From positions 29,158,501-29,222,500 of the forward strand of contig CM027379.1 of assembly GCA_015680905.1 (NCBI GenBank): a DNA stretch of 64,000 nt, given 5' to 3'. How positions within the stretch are numbered: position 1 is the first letter of the stretch; each line of letters begins with the position of its first letter. The translations under genes were made by a program, and so were the position numbers. Source of the DNA: Coptis chinensis (Eukaryota; Streptophyta; Magnoliopsida; Ranunculales; Ranunculaceae). Shown here piece after piece: positions 1 through 12,190 of this stretch. The notes below the pieces were generated by a model, which did no database searches, was not told the origin of the DNA, and saw nothing but the letters and a program-made list of their open reading frames with translations.

Positions 1-761
1 AGATAATTTAGACAATATTAAGCTTGTGGATGATATAATGTGACATTTCAAGTTTGAAAACATACAGATCACTTACCATAGGTGGAGTTTGAAAACCTCC
101 TCCTTAAGCTACTTGTTTTCCACATTAACTAGAGATCAGCAACCTCCATGTATTTCTAGAAGTAACTAACTGTAGAGGCTTATGTGGCATGTATTACAGT
201 GACAGCAACCTCCATGTATTTCTAGAAGTAACTAACTGTAAAGGCTTATGTGGCATGTATTACAGTGATGGAAAAAGGTTTCCCAAAATGTCCTTCCTAG
301 TTTAGACGATGTAGAACTAAAAGGCTGATAGAAGGAACAACAATAACCATCTGCAATATGCATTTACATCGTTGTCTTTGTTGTGTTTTTATTCCTTTCT
401 TGCTTTGTACTTCACATATTCAGTATTTCCTGATTACACCATTGAGTTGGATGGTTGGATGGTAACTCATAAACCATAGCAAAAGTAACACTTTATAGAG
501 TGATATATCTGCCCCAACTATCCACACTGAACAGATAGCCTCAGCCTGAAGGTACATGTTTCCCTTTAACAAAGTATTCCCATTGATCACTTCTTTTTTC
601 ATTCTTTATATAGATATATGATTGACATCATACTAAAACTTACATGAATGATGGAAAAATGTTTATAAAACAAAGACACCTGTAGCACTGTATGGATCCT
701 ATATGACGAAAACAAAAGGATCATTACATGCTTTAACTCTATCAAACAGTAGATCATTTAC
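1..761. other. intron of the transporter gene (left edge)
   Basis: This stretch follows the splice donor of exon 4. It contains no translated segment resembling the next part of the transporter (the expected VAVATVTDLQ region), so the next exon must lie outside the window. Apart from the 66-bp tandem duplication it is plain AT-rich sequence. Confidence 0.6.
137..268. repeat. 66-bp tandem duplication in intron
   Basis: Two head-to-tail 66-bp copies (137-202 and 203-268) both start cagcaacctcc and end attacagtga. They differ at one base, so the duplication is recent. It lies in the transporter intron with no coding content. Confidence 0.95.
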
Positions 762-2588
762 CTTCTGATACGACACCTTCTTGCCGAATAACACAAATTC
801 CGCCAGAACAATTGTTGGAGTCACAGCAATCTTAGCCATTTGATAGAAACCGACACTAAAAACATACATATTAAGACTTAATTAATTTCGAATGGGGTCT
901 TGCTTTACTGTCAAATAGTCAGGCAGGGATACTGCATCTCACCTGTTAAACTTCAAGCTGACATTGGCAAGGCCATTGGAAAGAGACATGACTAAGCCAA
1001 GAGATAGTAAAGAGGAAAATGGGGTTGACTTTGAGGGAGGAGATGCTGGGAGAAGGGAGAGGGCTTTGAGAATTGCCATTAAGAACCAGCTTAAAGCGTA
1101 GTGAATAAACGTAAGGAAGATGGGGTAGTTAAATCCAACTCTTCCAAGCACCTGAAACAATCACAAATACCCAGTACATTTAAGATATAGAAATCTTGTG
1201 AGTTTTGACTCATCAAAGTTATTGAAGCCTAATCCAATCATATTATATAGGAAAAGATTTTTATGATAAATAAATTCATTAATGAAAGAGTATCAAGTAC
1301 TACAACATCAATGTGGAGAGGGAGGTCCTCACATTATAGTATATAGCTCAAGAAAAGGAGAAAATCCAACTCAACTAAATACAGACATACAGTTCCATCA
1401 CCTACAAGCAGAGATTATAAAATCCAACTGTAAAATAGAAAAAGATAGGGAGTCATACCAGTTTGTTCGTCAAAATTATACCAACAGAAACCAAAAAATT
1501 GAAGGTAAGCGCTATACTGGGGCCACAAATACGTTGCTGCTGACGCTTTGCGCCTTCAGATGTTCGTATCTCATTATATAAAGAAGCTCTCAGGTCTTCC
1601 AGTGCTCTTCCTATATTGAAGGAGGACACCATTTAGGGAAAAGATGATACAAAGATAGAAATAACCAATCTTAATGTCTTCCAAACCAGTCAGATTCCAG
1701 CCTATCAAAGACTTAACAACACAGCCTTAACTGAAGAACACAACCTAATTGGTTTGACGTGGGAAAAACGATACAGATGAAAAGAAATTGCCGCTTTTGG
1801 CCAATAAGATGTCCCTAAATGACATTCTCTGAAACATGGTGATCAGCATCTCCTAACAAACCAATTCCAGTAAGAACAAATCCGTTGAAGTAAGATGCTT
1901 TTTATAGCACACAAATCAACAAATAATACTTGGCCTTTGAAAAGGAAAATTCAGGACAAGCTATACTTATATATCTCAAGCAACAAAGCCCAAACACATT
2001 CACATATAAACGGAAAACAGTAGTGAAAGGGGAATGTGGATGCTGTTTTTCAAAAAGCTATTTCTTAGGAGATGATGGCCGTCACAGAGAGAGTCTCAAA
2101 AAAAAAAAAAAAAAAAAATCTAAAACATTTTTATCCAACGAATTGTTTTAGGAGAGAAGGAGAGTCCCCAATAGGAGGAACTCTTTCCTCCTCAAATCTC
2201 TCATTACTCTACAAACCTTCTAAAAATCTTTTTTTTTTTTTCTTCTAAAAAACAGGACGCCACCTATGCTTTTATCTAGAGATAAATCCAATGGTAGATG
2301 TTTTATGGTAAATTGAGCCAACACCAAAACAAAAAAAGAAGCCATTATGAAGCAAATTAGCCCAAAAAAGTAACCTTGGGCTAGTTTAAATCCCATGTTG
2401 AACCATAAAAACAACTTCTTTATTCACCCAAGCAAAGAATAGTGATCTAAACAAAAGTAAAAAATTTAGCAACACTGAAGTATAAATGGAGTGTTACCTC
2501 TCTCACCAGCGTCACTGTCTTTACGTTTAAGAATCTTTCTCACATCTTTTCTTATAAAAAACTTGAACATTTCAGCACTAGAAAACAT
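762..2588 (-). CDS. nucleotide-sugar transporter (DMT/TPT superfamily), 5' half, four coding exons
   Basis: Four coding exons read on the minus strand: 2588-2498, 1610-1459, 1151-943 and 855-762. All junctions have GT/AG and the phases join cleanly. Exon 1 encodes a short hydrophilic N terminus (RKDVRKILKRKDSDAGER). Exon 2 continues with LEDLRASL, EGAKRQQQRICGP and the first membrane segment. Exon 3 holds PIFLTFIHYALSWFLMAILK and SNGLANVSLKFN, and exon 4 VGFYQMAKIAVTPTIVLAEF. From memory these match the plant family of 'nucleotide-sugar uncharacterized transporters' (Arabidopsis At5g57100-like). Such proteins are Golgi/ER antiporters that move UDP-sugars into the lumen; the substrate cannot be told from sequence. 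I chose the start at 2588 because family members begin only a few residues before the RKDV motif. The C-terminal half lies beyond the left edge. The exons look intact, so this is probably a working host gene. Confidence 0.88.
2098..2118. repeat. A21 homopolymer in intron 1
   Basis: A run of 21 A residues lies inside the first intron (1611-2497). A T-run lies about 110 bp further on. Both are low-complexity intron sequence. Confidence 0.9.
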
Positions 2589-2727
2589 TACTTCTTCACT
2601 CACAGAAAAAATGGCATTAGAAGTGAGAAAAAAGAGGAAAAGCCAAAGCAGAACACGAGTTTGAAAAGAAAGATTTTGAAGAGGGTGACACGTGGGGTAA
2701 GGGGAAGAGCGGTGATGACGGAAGAGT

Positions 2728-2740
2728 AATATATATTTAA
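2728..2740 (-). promoter_or_regulatory. TATA-like box of the transporter gene
   Basis: On the minus strand an AT run (TTAAATATATATT) sits about 140 bp upstream of the chosen ATG. The spacing suits a core promoter with a roughly 100-base 5' UTR. Composition is the only evidence. Confidence 0.3.
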
Positions 2741-3410
2741 TAATCACCCGCCGACAGTTAGAGTGTAAGTTACAAGTGTGAGGAAAATTCTGTTATGCAC
2801 TAATGCACTTGGAGTGTACATTCCGGACCCTTTCTTTATTTAACCTTTTTCGATTCTTTCTAATGTGTGTCTCCAGATTGTAAAATGTATTTGGTGGTGA
2901 GCATCTCAATACAAAAAATTTGTCGGGGGAAATAAATCCAAATAACTAGTCCATGTGCAACCAAAGACTTATGTATGACGACGAATCTAAAGGTCTATGT
3001 CAGTATATGTGGCAATGGATGATTAAGATATATGATTCGATCTAGCCAAATTAGGGGCAAGTTAGAGGTAAAAACACAAAATGCCGAACGTTGAGATTTA
3101 TTTAAAATGACATGCCTTGTACCTATGTGGAGGATTTCATGAAGTTTGCTATTTGGCCCATTATAGGTTGGATTAACCTTGAAACTTGAATGTGACTTAA
3201 ACATTTATATATGAACCCAGTTCATACCCTCACACCTTACACATTTCTACTCCTCGATTTCGTCTTGACGACGATAAATACTCGTGGTTTTTATGGATCA
3301 GCTGAACCCATTGAGTTGTCTACATACCTCCTTAAGGGAGAATCAAGCTGTGCCGTAGTTCTCCTTTCTCTCCTCCTCCTTTTCTCCTCTTTTATATATC
3401 TTCTAACCAC

Positions 3411-3428
3411 CTCTCTCTCTCTCTCTCT
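3411..3428. repeat. (CT)9 microsatellite
   Basis: Nine CT units, preceded by pyrimidine-rich sequence from about 3355. CT tracts are common in plant promoters, but this one lies some 700 bp upstream of the likely promoter. Confidence 0.9.
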
Positions 3429-5100
3429 AACCGCTACCCGCTCCCTTATCCCATGATTTTCTTTCTAGTCCCACGACCACTAATTGTCCAACTATCTCTT
3501 GATATATCGCGGCTTTATATTGTACTCCCATATGCCCCTTCACTATTCTGCCTCCTTTTGGGTCACTGAAACCACACTGGTCCTTATGTCCCTCCAGATT
3601 CCGCGTCCCTCCAGATTCTGCGCCCTTTACATGATTCGTAGACTGGATCACGTGCTCCCTCTTTCTCCTACCTTACGCTATCTCGGTCCTGAAGACATGT
3701 CATCTTGATGGTCATGAATTAGACTGATACAATTTCAATAGGTGAAGAGGTATAGGGTGGAAATGCTAACAAATTCTATACACAAAGCAGGTTAGTCGCG
3801 ATCATTTAGATCTACTTTTACCTTGCAATGGTAGGTGAGGCAGTTCTCACAGTCACGGGTGCGTAAGTAGGCCATGAGATGTTTCTGTTTTATGCAAGCA
3901 AAGTGACCGTTAGTTAAGAAGAGACAACTAGAATTGCATCATGCTTGTGGTTGCAGCAACTCGTTAGTTCCAGCTTTACATAGTTATGATGGCAAACAAC
4001 TTCTGGCTTCTGCCCAACTGTGTCTGTGTGTCATCTCTCTGACTAATTTGTTTATTGTACCACACCCATCACTTCGTGTGACATGAAAACATTCCCAAAA
4101 CGAAACAGTACTACTAGACTACTAGTAAAATCTGATCTCATTGAATCCACTTCAGGTCTTCAGCTGAACATTTCTATCCGCCCATAATTAACCAGTACAC
4201 ACTTGAGTGACTGGACACCACCCATAATTAACCTTTTTTAAGATCATATGTGATCTTTGGAAGTGTAGTTAGTTCTACGATTCTACGTGGATATATTATG
4301 ATAGGGTATGGTTATATGAATTCCACCTAATAGTGATTCCAAAGTTATTCTATCTCGAATAGTCCGACTTACAAGATGAGTTAAGAGCTAATTTTTGGTA
4401 GAAATATACATCACATAATGAAAAACACCTCCACAAAAATTCAGTTTAATTGAATTTGATCAACCTTGTCAAAAGTTGTATTAAAATTAGAATAATATGA
4501 ACCCTTAGATAACTCCATAACATTCTAAACAAATTTTAACAAAATTAAAAATCTTCCAATTAGTTGTTTTTTTGTGAAGATAATCTCTATTGTGAAGAGA
4601 ACATCTCTACCAAAAAGTAATTTCTAATTAATTATTTTAATTATTGGTGGAGTTCGTTTTAGTGGAGTTTATATAATCATCTATATTATGATATAACAAA
4701 CACTGCCTAAACAACTCTTCAAAAACTAGTTTGCCGACTTGCTCTACTCCAGTATGCAACCCTAATGAACAAAAATGCAATTTAGCAAGACACCAAAGCG
4801 GCTAAGCCCAAGTTCCTACGAGTATGAGTGTACGACGTGGGGTGTCAAATGGGCGGGACACTATGAAGTGCATGCTCATTGTGCTGATGAGATCTTGCTG
4901 AAATCTGTAACTTCTGGTAACACAAAATATCACATTGGCATCTACCTTTTGGTGCCGGGTGGGGGGATTGCACAAAGCGGACCACATCCAATGCCCACCA
5001 ATAGTAAAATAGTAAAATTGTACCATTGCACATTTGCATGAACATTTCATTTGTATCTGAATTTATTTTGAACAAATGCTAATCTATATCGATAATTCCG

Positions 5101-5126
5101 TAGTGTAAATGTCTAAATTTACACTA
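5101..5126. repeat. 10-bp inverted repeat
   Basis: tagtgtaaat is followed, after six bases, by its exact reverse complement atttacacta. It could form a short stem-loop in the intergenic DNA just left of the retroelement nest. No function is evident. Confidence 0.8.
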
Positions 5127-5474
5127 AAGATTAAGACTTAGCTCTTAGCTCTTAAGTTAGAATCATAAAGAGGGGATGGTTTTGTTTGGTGTTAATGGAT
5201 GCTATTCATGAATAAGAAAGATGCCTACGTATCCAGCACTGTATAAGTGAGACTGGGATCAAGCCATACATAGCTCTTAGAGGGTGAATTTTATAGTCAT
5301 TCAGAGTGTACATCTGATGCGACACGTGTACTAATGAGTACGGGTGTACTGCGATTGAGATAAGAGACATGTGTCTATGGGAAACACGTGGATAGTAGGC
5401 ATTTAGGTTTATCTGAGTTGGCATAGGGTGTTGACAAGAGAAATGAATTAGATGTGAAAAAAGTAGTTCTAACA

Positions 5475-6748
5475 TGCTAAAATCATTCTAATCATTCTAT
5501 ATAATTATACTCTCTAAACATGTGTTGAAGAGGAGAGTAGTCGTGTTCGAACCACTCTTGCTTGTACGTACTTAAAACGAATCTAGACTAAACAACTATT
5601 AACTAATGGGGAAACAATTTATAATGTAAAAATAGTAGATAACAGATACGAAACAGTAGATTTAAATGATGAGAGAAGATATAGAGAGAGGTAATCCATC
5701 ACGCGATTCGATTGACTATTAGTTAGTTATCGAATCGCTTGTTTGATCCCTAGTGAACACCAAGTCGTCTCGGATCAAGGCTTCACTAGCATGAGAGTTT
5801 AGCTCCACCACAAATCTCTTTGATGGTGACTTTAAACTCTAGTTATCCGTTATGAGCTCTATCTCTAGACACTTACAACGAAGAACTTGAAGTTCTTTAC
5901 GCAAAACAATAGTAAACTAATGGCTAATCATTCTCATATGGCTTCATAAAGCCCCTCTAATTGAGGTTTAGCATTGTTTAATTGGATTTATTAATCTAAA
6001 ACAGTGAATTAAAGACATAAATAATAAAACAAGAATTGAATATGATGAACTAAAGCTTTATTTGATAAGGTTTTAATGGAGGCGCGCTACAATGTTAACC
6101 CTAATTTACTTAACTAAACCTAAACTAAATTATTCTAAACTAATTAGAGACTAAGGGAAGGAAGGAGTGAATAAGTTTAGCCTTAATCTTCTTTATATAG
6201 GAGATGGTTAGGGTTACATTTTCATGCATGGGCTAAAAAGAGAGACTTTGGGCATCTAAAGTGAGCTCAAAGTCTATTAGGTTAAGTTTAAAGAGGCCAC
6301 AGATGTTGGAAATTACTTTAGTGCCTTTTTCGTCCACTTTTACATCTCTGACTGGGGCAAGACCGGGTCCCTTTGAAAGCTGGTTCCGAGCCGGTCGCTT
6401 TGACATAAAATAGGCCCAATTCCGAGGCCCGAGTCCAAAGATTCTCCCATTTGAAGTTCTGTTGACTTTTCTATTTTTTTTCTACCCGAATTGACTTTGA
6501 CTTCCCAGCTTTGACTGAACTTGAAAATGCTTTTTCTTCTTGATTCTTGGGCTTTAAACATAAAACTCTTCTAGCAATCATCTTGACTCGTTTTCCATGC
6601 AAAATGACATCTTTAAGAACATAAACAACTTCAAGACCTGAAATACACAAAAACACATAAACATTACTAACTCTTATTTATTATAAACATAATTGGCCTA
6701 AATAGAATACTATTAAGGAGTTTAAATTACACTTTTGGGTGCTTATCA
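5475..6748 (-). repeat. Element D 3' LTR
   Basis: On the minus strand it begins TGATAAGCACCC right after the polypurine tract. It carries the family block with GGACTCGGGCCTCGG and a TATATAAAG box near 6199-6191. The outer end at 5475 is set by a TG...CA rule and by comparison with other LTRs. The partner target duplication (taaca, 5470-5474) cannot be checked, so that edge is provisional. Confidence 0.7.
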
Positions 6749-6750
6749 CA

Positions 6751-6763
6751 CCACCCCCAAATA
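6751..6763 (-). promoter_or_regulatory. Element D polypurine tract
   Basis: On the minus strand ATTTGGGGGTGG directly precedes the LTR start and follows the motif TTGAAGACAAGCAAAATG. This is the plus-strand primer site of reverse transcription. Confidence 0.85.
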
Positions 6764-9390
6764 ACATTTTGCTTGTCTTCAAGCAAAGATGAGAAATCAA
6801 AATAGATAAATGGCAAAAAATGTGGTCATAATTAATCTCATTTTGCAGAGTGTGATTGTATTTGACCATATGCAATAATGCTTTAAACCACTAGGAATTT
6901 CCTGGTGGACGAGTTATAGCCTCATGAGAGTTTTTCAGAGAAGATACTCACAAACTTCATTTATACTACAACGACTAAATAATAAAAGTAATTGTCCCCT
7001 AATTTTATCTCAGAATCTATACATCTCACTAGTAGTTAAACAAGGATCATCAATCTAACTCCTAAATTAATATATGCATACTAATCAAATCATATTAAGA
7101 TAAACAACTATACAATGAACTATGCTATAAAATGCAATGGCAGGTCTGTTTCTGAAACTTTTGGGTAGCGTGCCTAAGTAGGTTCTCACAAAGAATGTGT
7201 CAAGACACATAATACTTTGATTTTTCCACTCAAGTTTGCTAACTCTAGTGTGAAGTGGGCACACGTTTCCTCACGATCTCAATGACAACCTAAGAAAGCC
7301 GAAGTCGATCAAACACATCTACCACTTACTATCACACCAACCTATTCCTAACTGAGCTAGATGTCTTTATTAGGTGATACGGGGTATATGTGATGGTTAA
7401 GGAAGGAAGGAAATTGATATTCAAAAAGACAAGTCTGAGATAATAGGGTATTCAAAATATGTATCTAGAGAAAACCTTGTTCTTATTTTGTTTCTACACT
7501 TTGTTTCCATGCTTAGCCTTTTTGTTTTTGGTTTTTAACTCATTTGATTATGTTTTTTGGAGTTCTAACTTTTTATTTTATTTCTATTTCTATTTTTATT
7601 TTTATTTTCTTTGGATGGAAACTTTCTTTTATTGTCTTTTTCTTTTGAAACAACTAACTAATTTTTGTTTACACAGGTTTTTCTCTCTTATTTTCTTCAC
7701 TCATCCTATTTCTCAGACTTATCCAGATAGGTAGGCTGATTTTATTTTTTATTTTGTTTTATTGAGTAAAGAATTTGTGGTTTGTGAAAAAGCTAATGAA
7801 AGGCTCAGTGGGGCGACTAGCGGAAAATATACTTAGGTAAGAATTTATGGTTATATCGATTTAAAGATGGCCTAAATTCTTGCTTAGGATATGGTATGAT
7901 GATCAAGCAAGTGAATGTGTGATTTCTCTACTCGGATTTGACTTCTCCCTTGTGTCATCATTTAGATATTTCACTCTTATAAGACTTTTAGGCTAGATGC
8001 TCACAAGATATGTATTAAGTACTCTAACCTAGGTCTTAGAAAAATACTGCCAAGTACAATCGTAGATGCTCATGCAAGATGTTCATGAAAAGATGCAATG
8101 ACTATTACCTAAATATTAATCTAAGTTTCAAAAATTAAATCCTAATTCAAGTACTACATGAGATTTCTAGACTAATATCATCATGGAGAAAAGAACAATA
8201 TCATTATCACTAAGTGCATAGTATAACTATTTTTATGATTTTATACTTTTTATACGACAAATAATACGTAATATACAACCTAATATGTGTTTAAACATTT
8301 ATAATATGTTTTTATACCACCCCCAAATAGAATCATGCTTTGTCCCCAAAATATGGAATGAAAATAAAGGATAGAGAGTAACATAGAAACATGCTTGTAA
8401 ATGGGAGCACCTGAAAAAGAAGGTTAATCTATACTATTATAAAGAAATAAAAACATACAAAACTCTTATATGAGTTTTACCCGTTATTGGGATAACATGA
8501 AATAATAAATAACGCTTGGGACATAAGCGAACTCTAACAGAAAAAAAATAATATCATATGTTCACAAATCAAGCATGCGCATATCATGGCTCCTATAGAA
8601 TTAGCTTCCGAAATTCCATAAAATAGGGAAATTCTATGAAATTAAGGTACCTAATTATATTATGCATCATAATTAAATCAACAAGGCCCAAGGGTTCTAT
8701 AATTCGATATTTATACATGCAATTCTAATATGTGAACATACAATGTGCTAAAATTAAATATACCACCCCCAAACAATTTGGGAGAAGGGGGGGTTCATGA
8801 ATTAATTCAATAGCAGGATTAAATTACGTAACTAACTAACCTAGACTCTACTGGAATAAATATGATAGGCAAAAGGTGGTAAAAAGTTTTGAAATGAAAG
8901 ACCAAAATACGCCACCCCCAAAAAAAATTTGAAACTCTTTTTTAAGTTTGAAATTTTTTTGTGGCATATACTTCATTAAGGTGGCATGTTACAAAAACTG
9001 AGGTATTTTAAAGTTAGATTCCCTAGACTTACTAATACATGTTTATGTTAATTTATTTTTATTTTTATTTTTATATATTTGATTTTTGGAAAAACAAAAT
9101 TACGATAAAGAATTAAAAATGAAACTCATGGTGTACTCCCATAATATAATATTGGAATAGAGTACACCGAAGAATGCTATGAGTCTTTTATAGTCAGATA
9201 CTTGAGACTTTATCTAAAATATATGTATTAACATGCAATTTACCATATATCAACAACTGAAATAGTTGTGGATTTTTCCATAAATAGTTAACACAAAAAG
9301 CACCCCAAACAAAATTAAGCACCAATATTTTTTATGACGTGGCTTAGCGGAATGAGAGTGTAGTCTAATGGATCTAGAACCTAATCGAGC
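6764..9390 (-). other. Element D 3' non-coding region
   Basis: This AT-rich tract aligns with the non-coding 3' halves of elements A and C. It holds three more copies of the polypurine-like motif (8317-8328, 8763-8773 and 8912-8922, minus strand). No accessory ORF is present, unlike in A and C. Confidence 0.75.
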
Positions 9391-10108
9391 ATGCAATTTC
9401 TTCTTTTTAAAAAAAAAAAAAAAAAGCTAGGGTTAGACAGACCCCTACCTGTATTATATATCAAGAAACATGTCTTACATATTGTACTCTAGAACATCCT
9501 TCTCTACATGATATTGAAGAACTCTATCAAAAGGAGGGATAAAAACAACTAGAGACGGAGATTCTACATTACAACTAAGAGAAGCCAAATAGTCTGCAGC
9601 TTTGTTTGTTTCTCTAAACTCGTGGGCTATGGAGATATAAGTGAATTGGCCATACAACTTGGATATAGCTGCAACCAAGTCTTCACAGAATCATGGAGGT
9701 TTCTCAATCTTATTGACGGACTGAACCACTCTAAGAGAATCAGAGGACACTTCAATGCATTTCAAATTCATAGATAGGCAAATGATGAGACCTTACTCAA
9801 TAGCTTTATGCTCCTGAAAGATGACTGCCTTCGTGCCTCTAGTACCAGAAAATGTAACAACGACCTCACCATGGCAATCCCTAATTAATCCACCATGACC
9901 ATTTCCAACGTCATTTAATGCTCCATCTGTGTTTAGTTTAAACCTTCCAATGATGGGGGATCCAAGGACACAATTTGATTACTTCCATCTTGAATTCAGC
10001 TTCAATGCCAATCTTCTCACTAAGATTTCTTGCTTCTAATGTATCTGGCAATTTTGGGATTTTAACCTGCAAATAAGCTTCAACAAAAATGGATGCAATT
10101 TCTTCTTT
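9391..10108. repeat. 16-bp target-site duplications of LINE G
   Basis: The copies at 9391-9406 and 10093-10108 are identical. Their length and T-rich nick site (TTCTTT/AT on the opposite strand) fit L1-type target-primed reverse transcription. Confidence 0.93.
9407..10092 (-). mobile_element. LINE G: 5'-truncated L1-type LINE, RNase H end
   Basis: The minus-strand fragment encodes only the C-terminal RNase H part of an L1-type ORF2. NTDGALNDVGNGHGGLIRD is visible near 9930-9870, and HEFRETNKAADYLASLS ends the domain near 9625-9575. It is flanked by exact 16-bp target duplications atgcaatttcttcttt at 9391-9406 and 10093-10108. The sense-strand end carries CTAACCCTAGC followed by 17 T residues instead of a long poly(A) tail. 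The frame is interrupted at least once (for example near 9800), so it is a dead 5'-truncated copy. Confidence 0.9.
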
Positions 10109-10511
10109 ATCCTCCAACGAAAGGGTCTCCAAGTAAATGATCGTGAGAAAATGGATGGTTGTGGAAAATACTTGGAATATGGATAAGTTTTAGAAGGAAG
10201 GAATAGAAAAAATGAGAAAGTGTCAGGTGGCTTGTCCTTGGGTATTACTTTTTCACTAGATGGGTTTAGAAAGTCATAAAGCATATGAGAAACAAGAAGG
10301 TTTAATGCAAACTGAAGGTGCCTTTAAAAAGGTGGAGCGAGGGGAATTGAGGTGGTAGTAAATTAATGATTGGTATTTATTAGGGATTAGCTCAAGTGGC
10401 CGGATGGTGGTCGGGTGGTGCTTTAGGTAGTTCTTGAGAGGGTGGATCATCACAGGCTCTTAGAAACTCATCGAATTTCTCATCTAGGTTGTTTGCATCC
10501 ATATAATTGTG
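10109..10511 (-). other. Element D post-protease segment shared with element A
   Basis: The minus-strand translation includes KTYPYSKYFPQPSIFSRSF. It matches KTFLYPTYLPQPSIFSRSF in element A (24500-24560). It occupies the place where pol would be in a full element. Its origin is unknown. Confidence 0.7.
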
Positions 10512-11184
10512 CTATTCATCTGCATCTTTGAGGAATTCATTTATATCTTCTATTGTGAGATTGACTACATCTCCCATAGGGTCGGAAGACAAGGTGGAAA
10601 ATTCTTCATCTATTTCAATTATGTTTAGGGAGTCAAAATTGTGATCTCTGTCTTCTTCCCTAAGAGGGGTATCTACTAGGGTGGGGACAAAATCGATCGT
10701 ACCAATGTGAGATACAAAACTCTCAATGGACTTCACTTTTCCTTCTACAGGCAAACCTAGTTGTCTCTGCTTGAGTCTAAACATGTTAACCTCCACAGAC
10801 ATATTGCCAAAGGAAAGAGTCATTAATCCATCCCGATAATTGATTTGGGCATTGCCAGTTGCCAAGAAAGGGCGGCCTAAGATGATGGAAATAAAATCAT
10901 GAGCAATTTCTATGTCAAGAATAATGAAGTCGGATAGGTAGTAAAAATCCTGAATTTTAACTAGAATGTTTTTAACTATGCCTTTGGGATACTTAATAGA
11001 ACGATCGGCTAACTGCAAAGTTATTTTGGTCGGTTTAAGTTCATGGAGACCTAGCTGTTTATATAAATAAAAAGGGAGTAAGTTAACACTCTCCCCTAGG
11101 TCTAATAGTACAGTTGTTATGAAGTTATCGCCTAAGGTGCATTGTATAGTAGGATGACCAGGGTCCTTATACTTAATAATTCCA
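10512..11184 (-). pseudogene. Element D protease region (retropepsin-like)
   Basis: The minus strand encodes a retropepsin-like active-site segment (LLDLGESVNLLP, near 11110-11080), then ADRSIKYPKGIVKNILVKIQ and PIILGRPFLAT-like sequence. This is the aspartic protease that processes gag in gypsy elements. An acidic tail ends at 10512. It is part of a fossil element. Confidence 0.8.
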
Positions 11185-11189
11185 TTATG

Positions 11190-12174
11190 TTAAGATAAGG
11201 AAGGATACTGTTCAGTTAAGAAGGCTTCTTGGGGTATGTTGGTTTTCCTCTTCGTAGTGCACAACTCTTTTAAAAACTTAGCGTGTCCCGGTAGACTTTT
11301 TATAGCATATAGAAAAGGTAGGTTTATAGTCAGATTTTTAAACACTTTCCTAATCTCATCAAAATTCTCGTCCTTTTTAGACACAACTAGTCTCTGGAAA
11401 AATGGTGGTTTTTCTCTATACTTAGCATAAGGGTCAACAATATTATTAACCTTGTATTTATCTTTTGTCGTTTTTCAACTAGGTTTCCATATTGGAACCT
11501 CTACAGGTGTATGATAATAACTTTCTATTATGGAGTCTTATAAGGTTTTACCTTTTGGTTGTGGTTGGAGTGGAGCTTCTACAGTTGTAGGGTCTTCAGT
11601 TTCTATGACAGTATTTGGTATGGTTTCATTCTTAGTTTGCAGGCGATCTTTAGGCATAGTTACTTGGTTATCAACTATTTTACTCGAACGAAGGGTAGTG
11701 ATTGCTTGTAGGTCCTCTTTGTTTATATTACCATTACATTGAATACTGTTTACTTCGAAGGCAGTGTTTGTTGATTTAGGATTAGGCACAACTTGACCTG
11801 GAAACATGTCTGTTTGGTTATTATTTTGGTTAGGAGACAGGTTAAGTACCTTTTGGCACAATGCTTGTATCATATTATTTTGTTATTGTTGGTTTTGTAT
11901 CATGGTTAATAATAAGTCATCTTTTGATGGGTTAGCCAGTTGTGCGATAATAGGAGGGGTTATTGGAACTAAGGTTTGTTGAGTGTTAATGTTAAGTTAT
12001 GATTTTGATAGTTTTGGGTCATGGGCACTAAACTTATATTCTGGTCACCTAATTGTTCTTGTCCTAGATGTTGGTTAAATTGGTGGAAGTTTGTAGTGGG
12101 CCTAACATTTTGATTATTAAAACCTGGAGGTGTAGCTTGTTGTTGTAGATTATAATTAATGTTTGGCCTCCATT
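11190..12174 (-). pseudogene. Element D gag, C-terminal part
   Basis: The minus strand carries the variable gag tail (Gln/Asn-rich, MFPGQVVPNPKSTNTAFEV) and the pre-protease block (FKNLTINLPFLYAIKSLPGH). The same blocks occur in A (MFPGQ equivalent near 23045, LTINLPFLEVIKKLP near 23440-23486) and C. The upstream continuation of gag is on the other side of LINE F. Confidence 0.8.
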
Positions 12175-12190
12175 GTGTGTTAGGGTTGTT

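Larger units (their letters stand above)
2741..5474. other. intergenic host DNA upstream of the transporter
   Basis: About 2.7 kb without a convincing gene. Short open frames here overlap one another on both strands and show no domain. The stretch holds a CT microsatellite and a small palindrome. The part around 4260-4760 is very AT-rich, but I found no clear terminal inverted repeats. Confidence 0.6.

Noticed and set aside
420-602. 60-residue minus-strand frame as a further transporter exon
   Set aside because: Its translation does not match the expected next part of the transporter and no suitable splice sites frame it.
3211-3708. overlapping short frames on both strands as a gene
   Set aside because: No domain, no codon-like pattern, and the frames overlap a microsatellite region; most likely chance.
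4260-4760. possible MITE in AT-rich intergenic DNA
   Set aside because: I could not find matching terminal inverted repeats or a target duplication.
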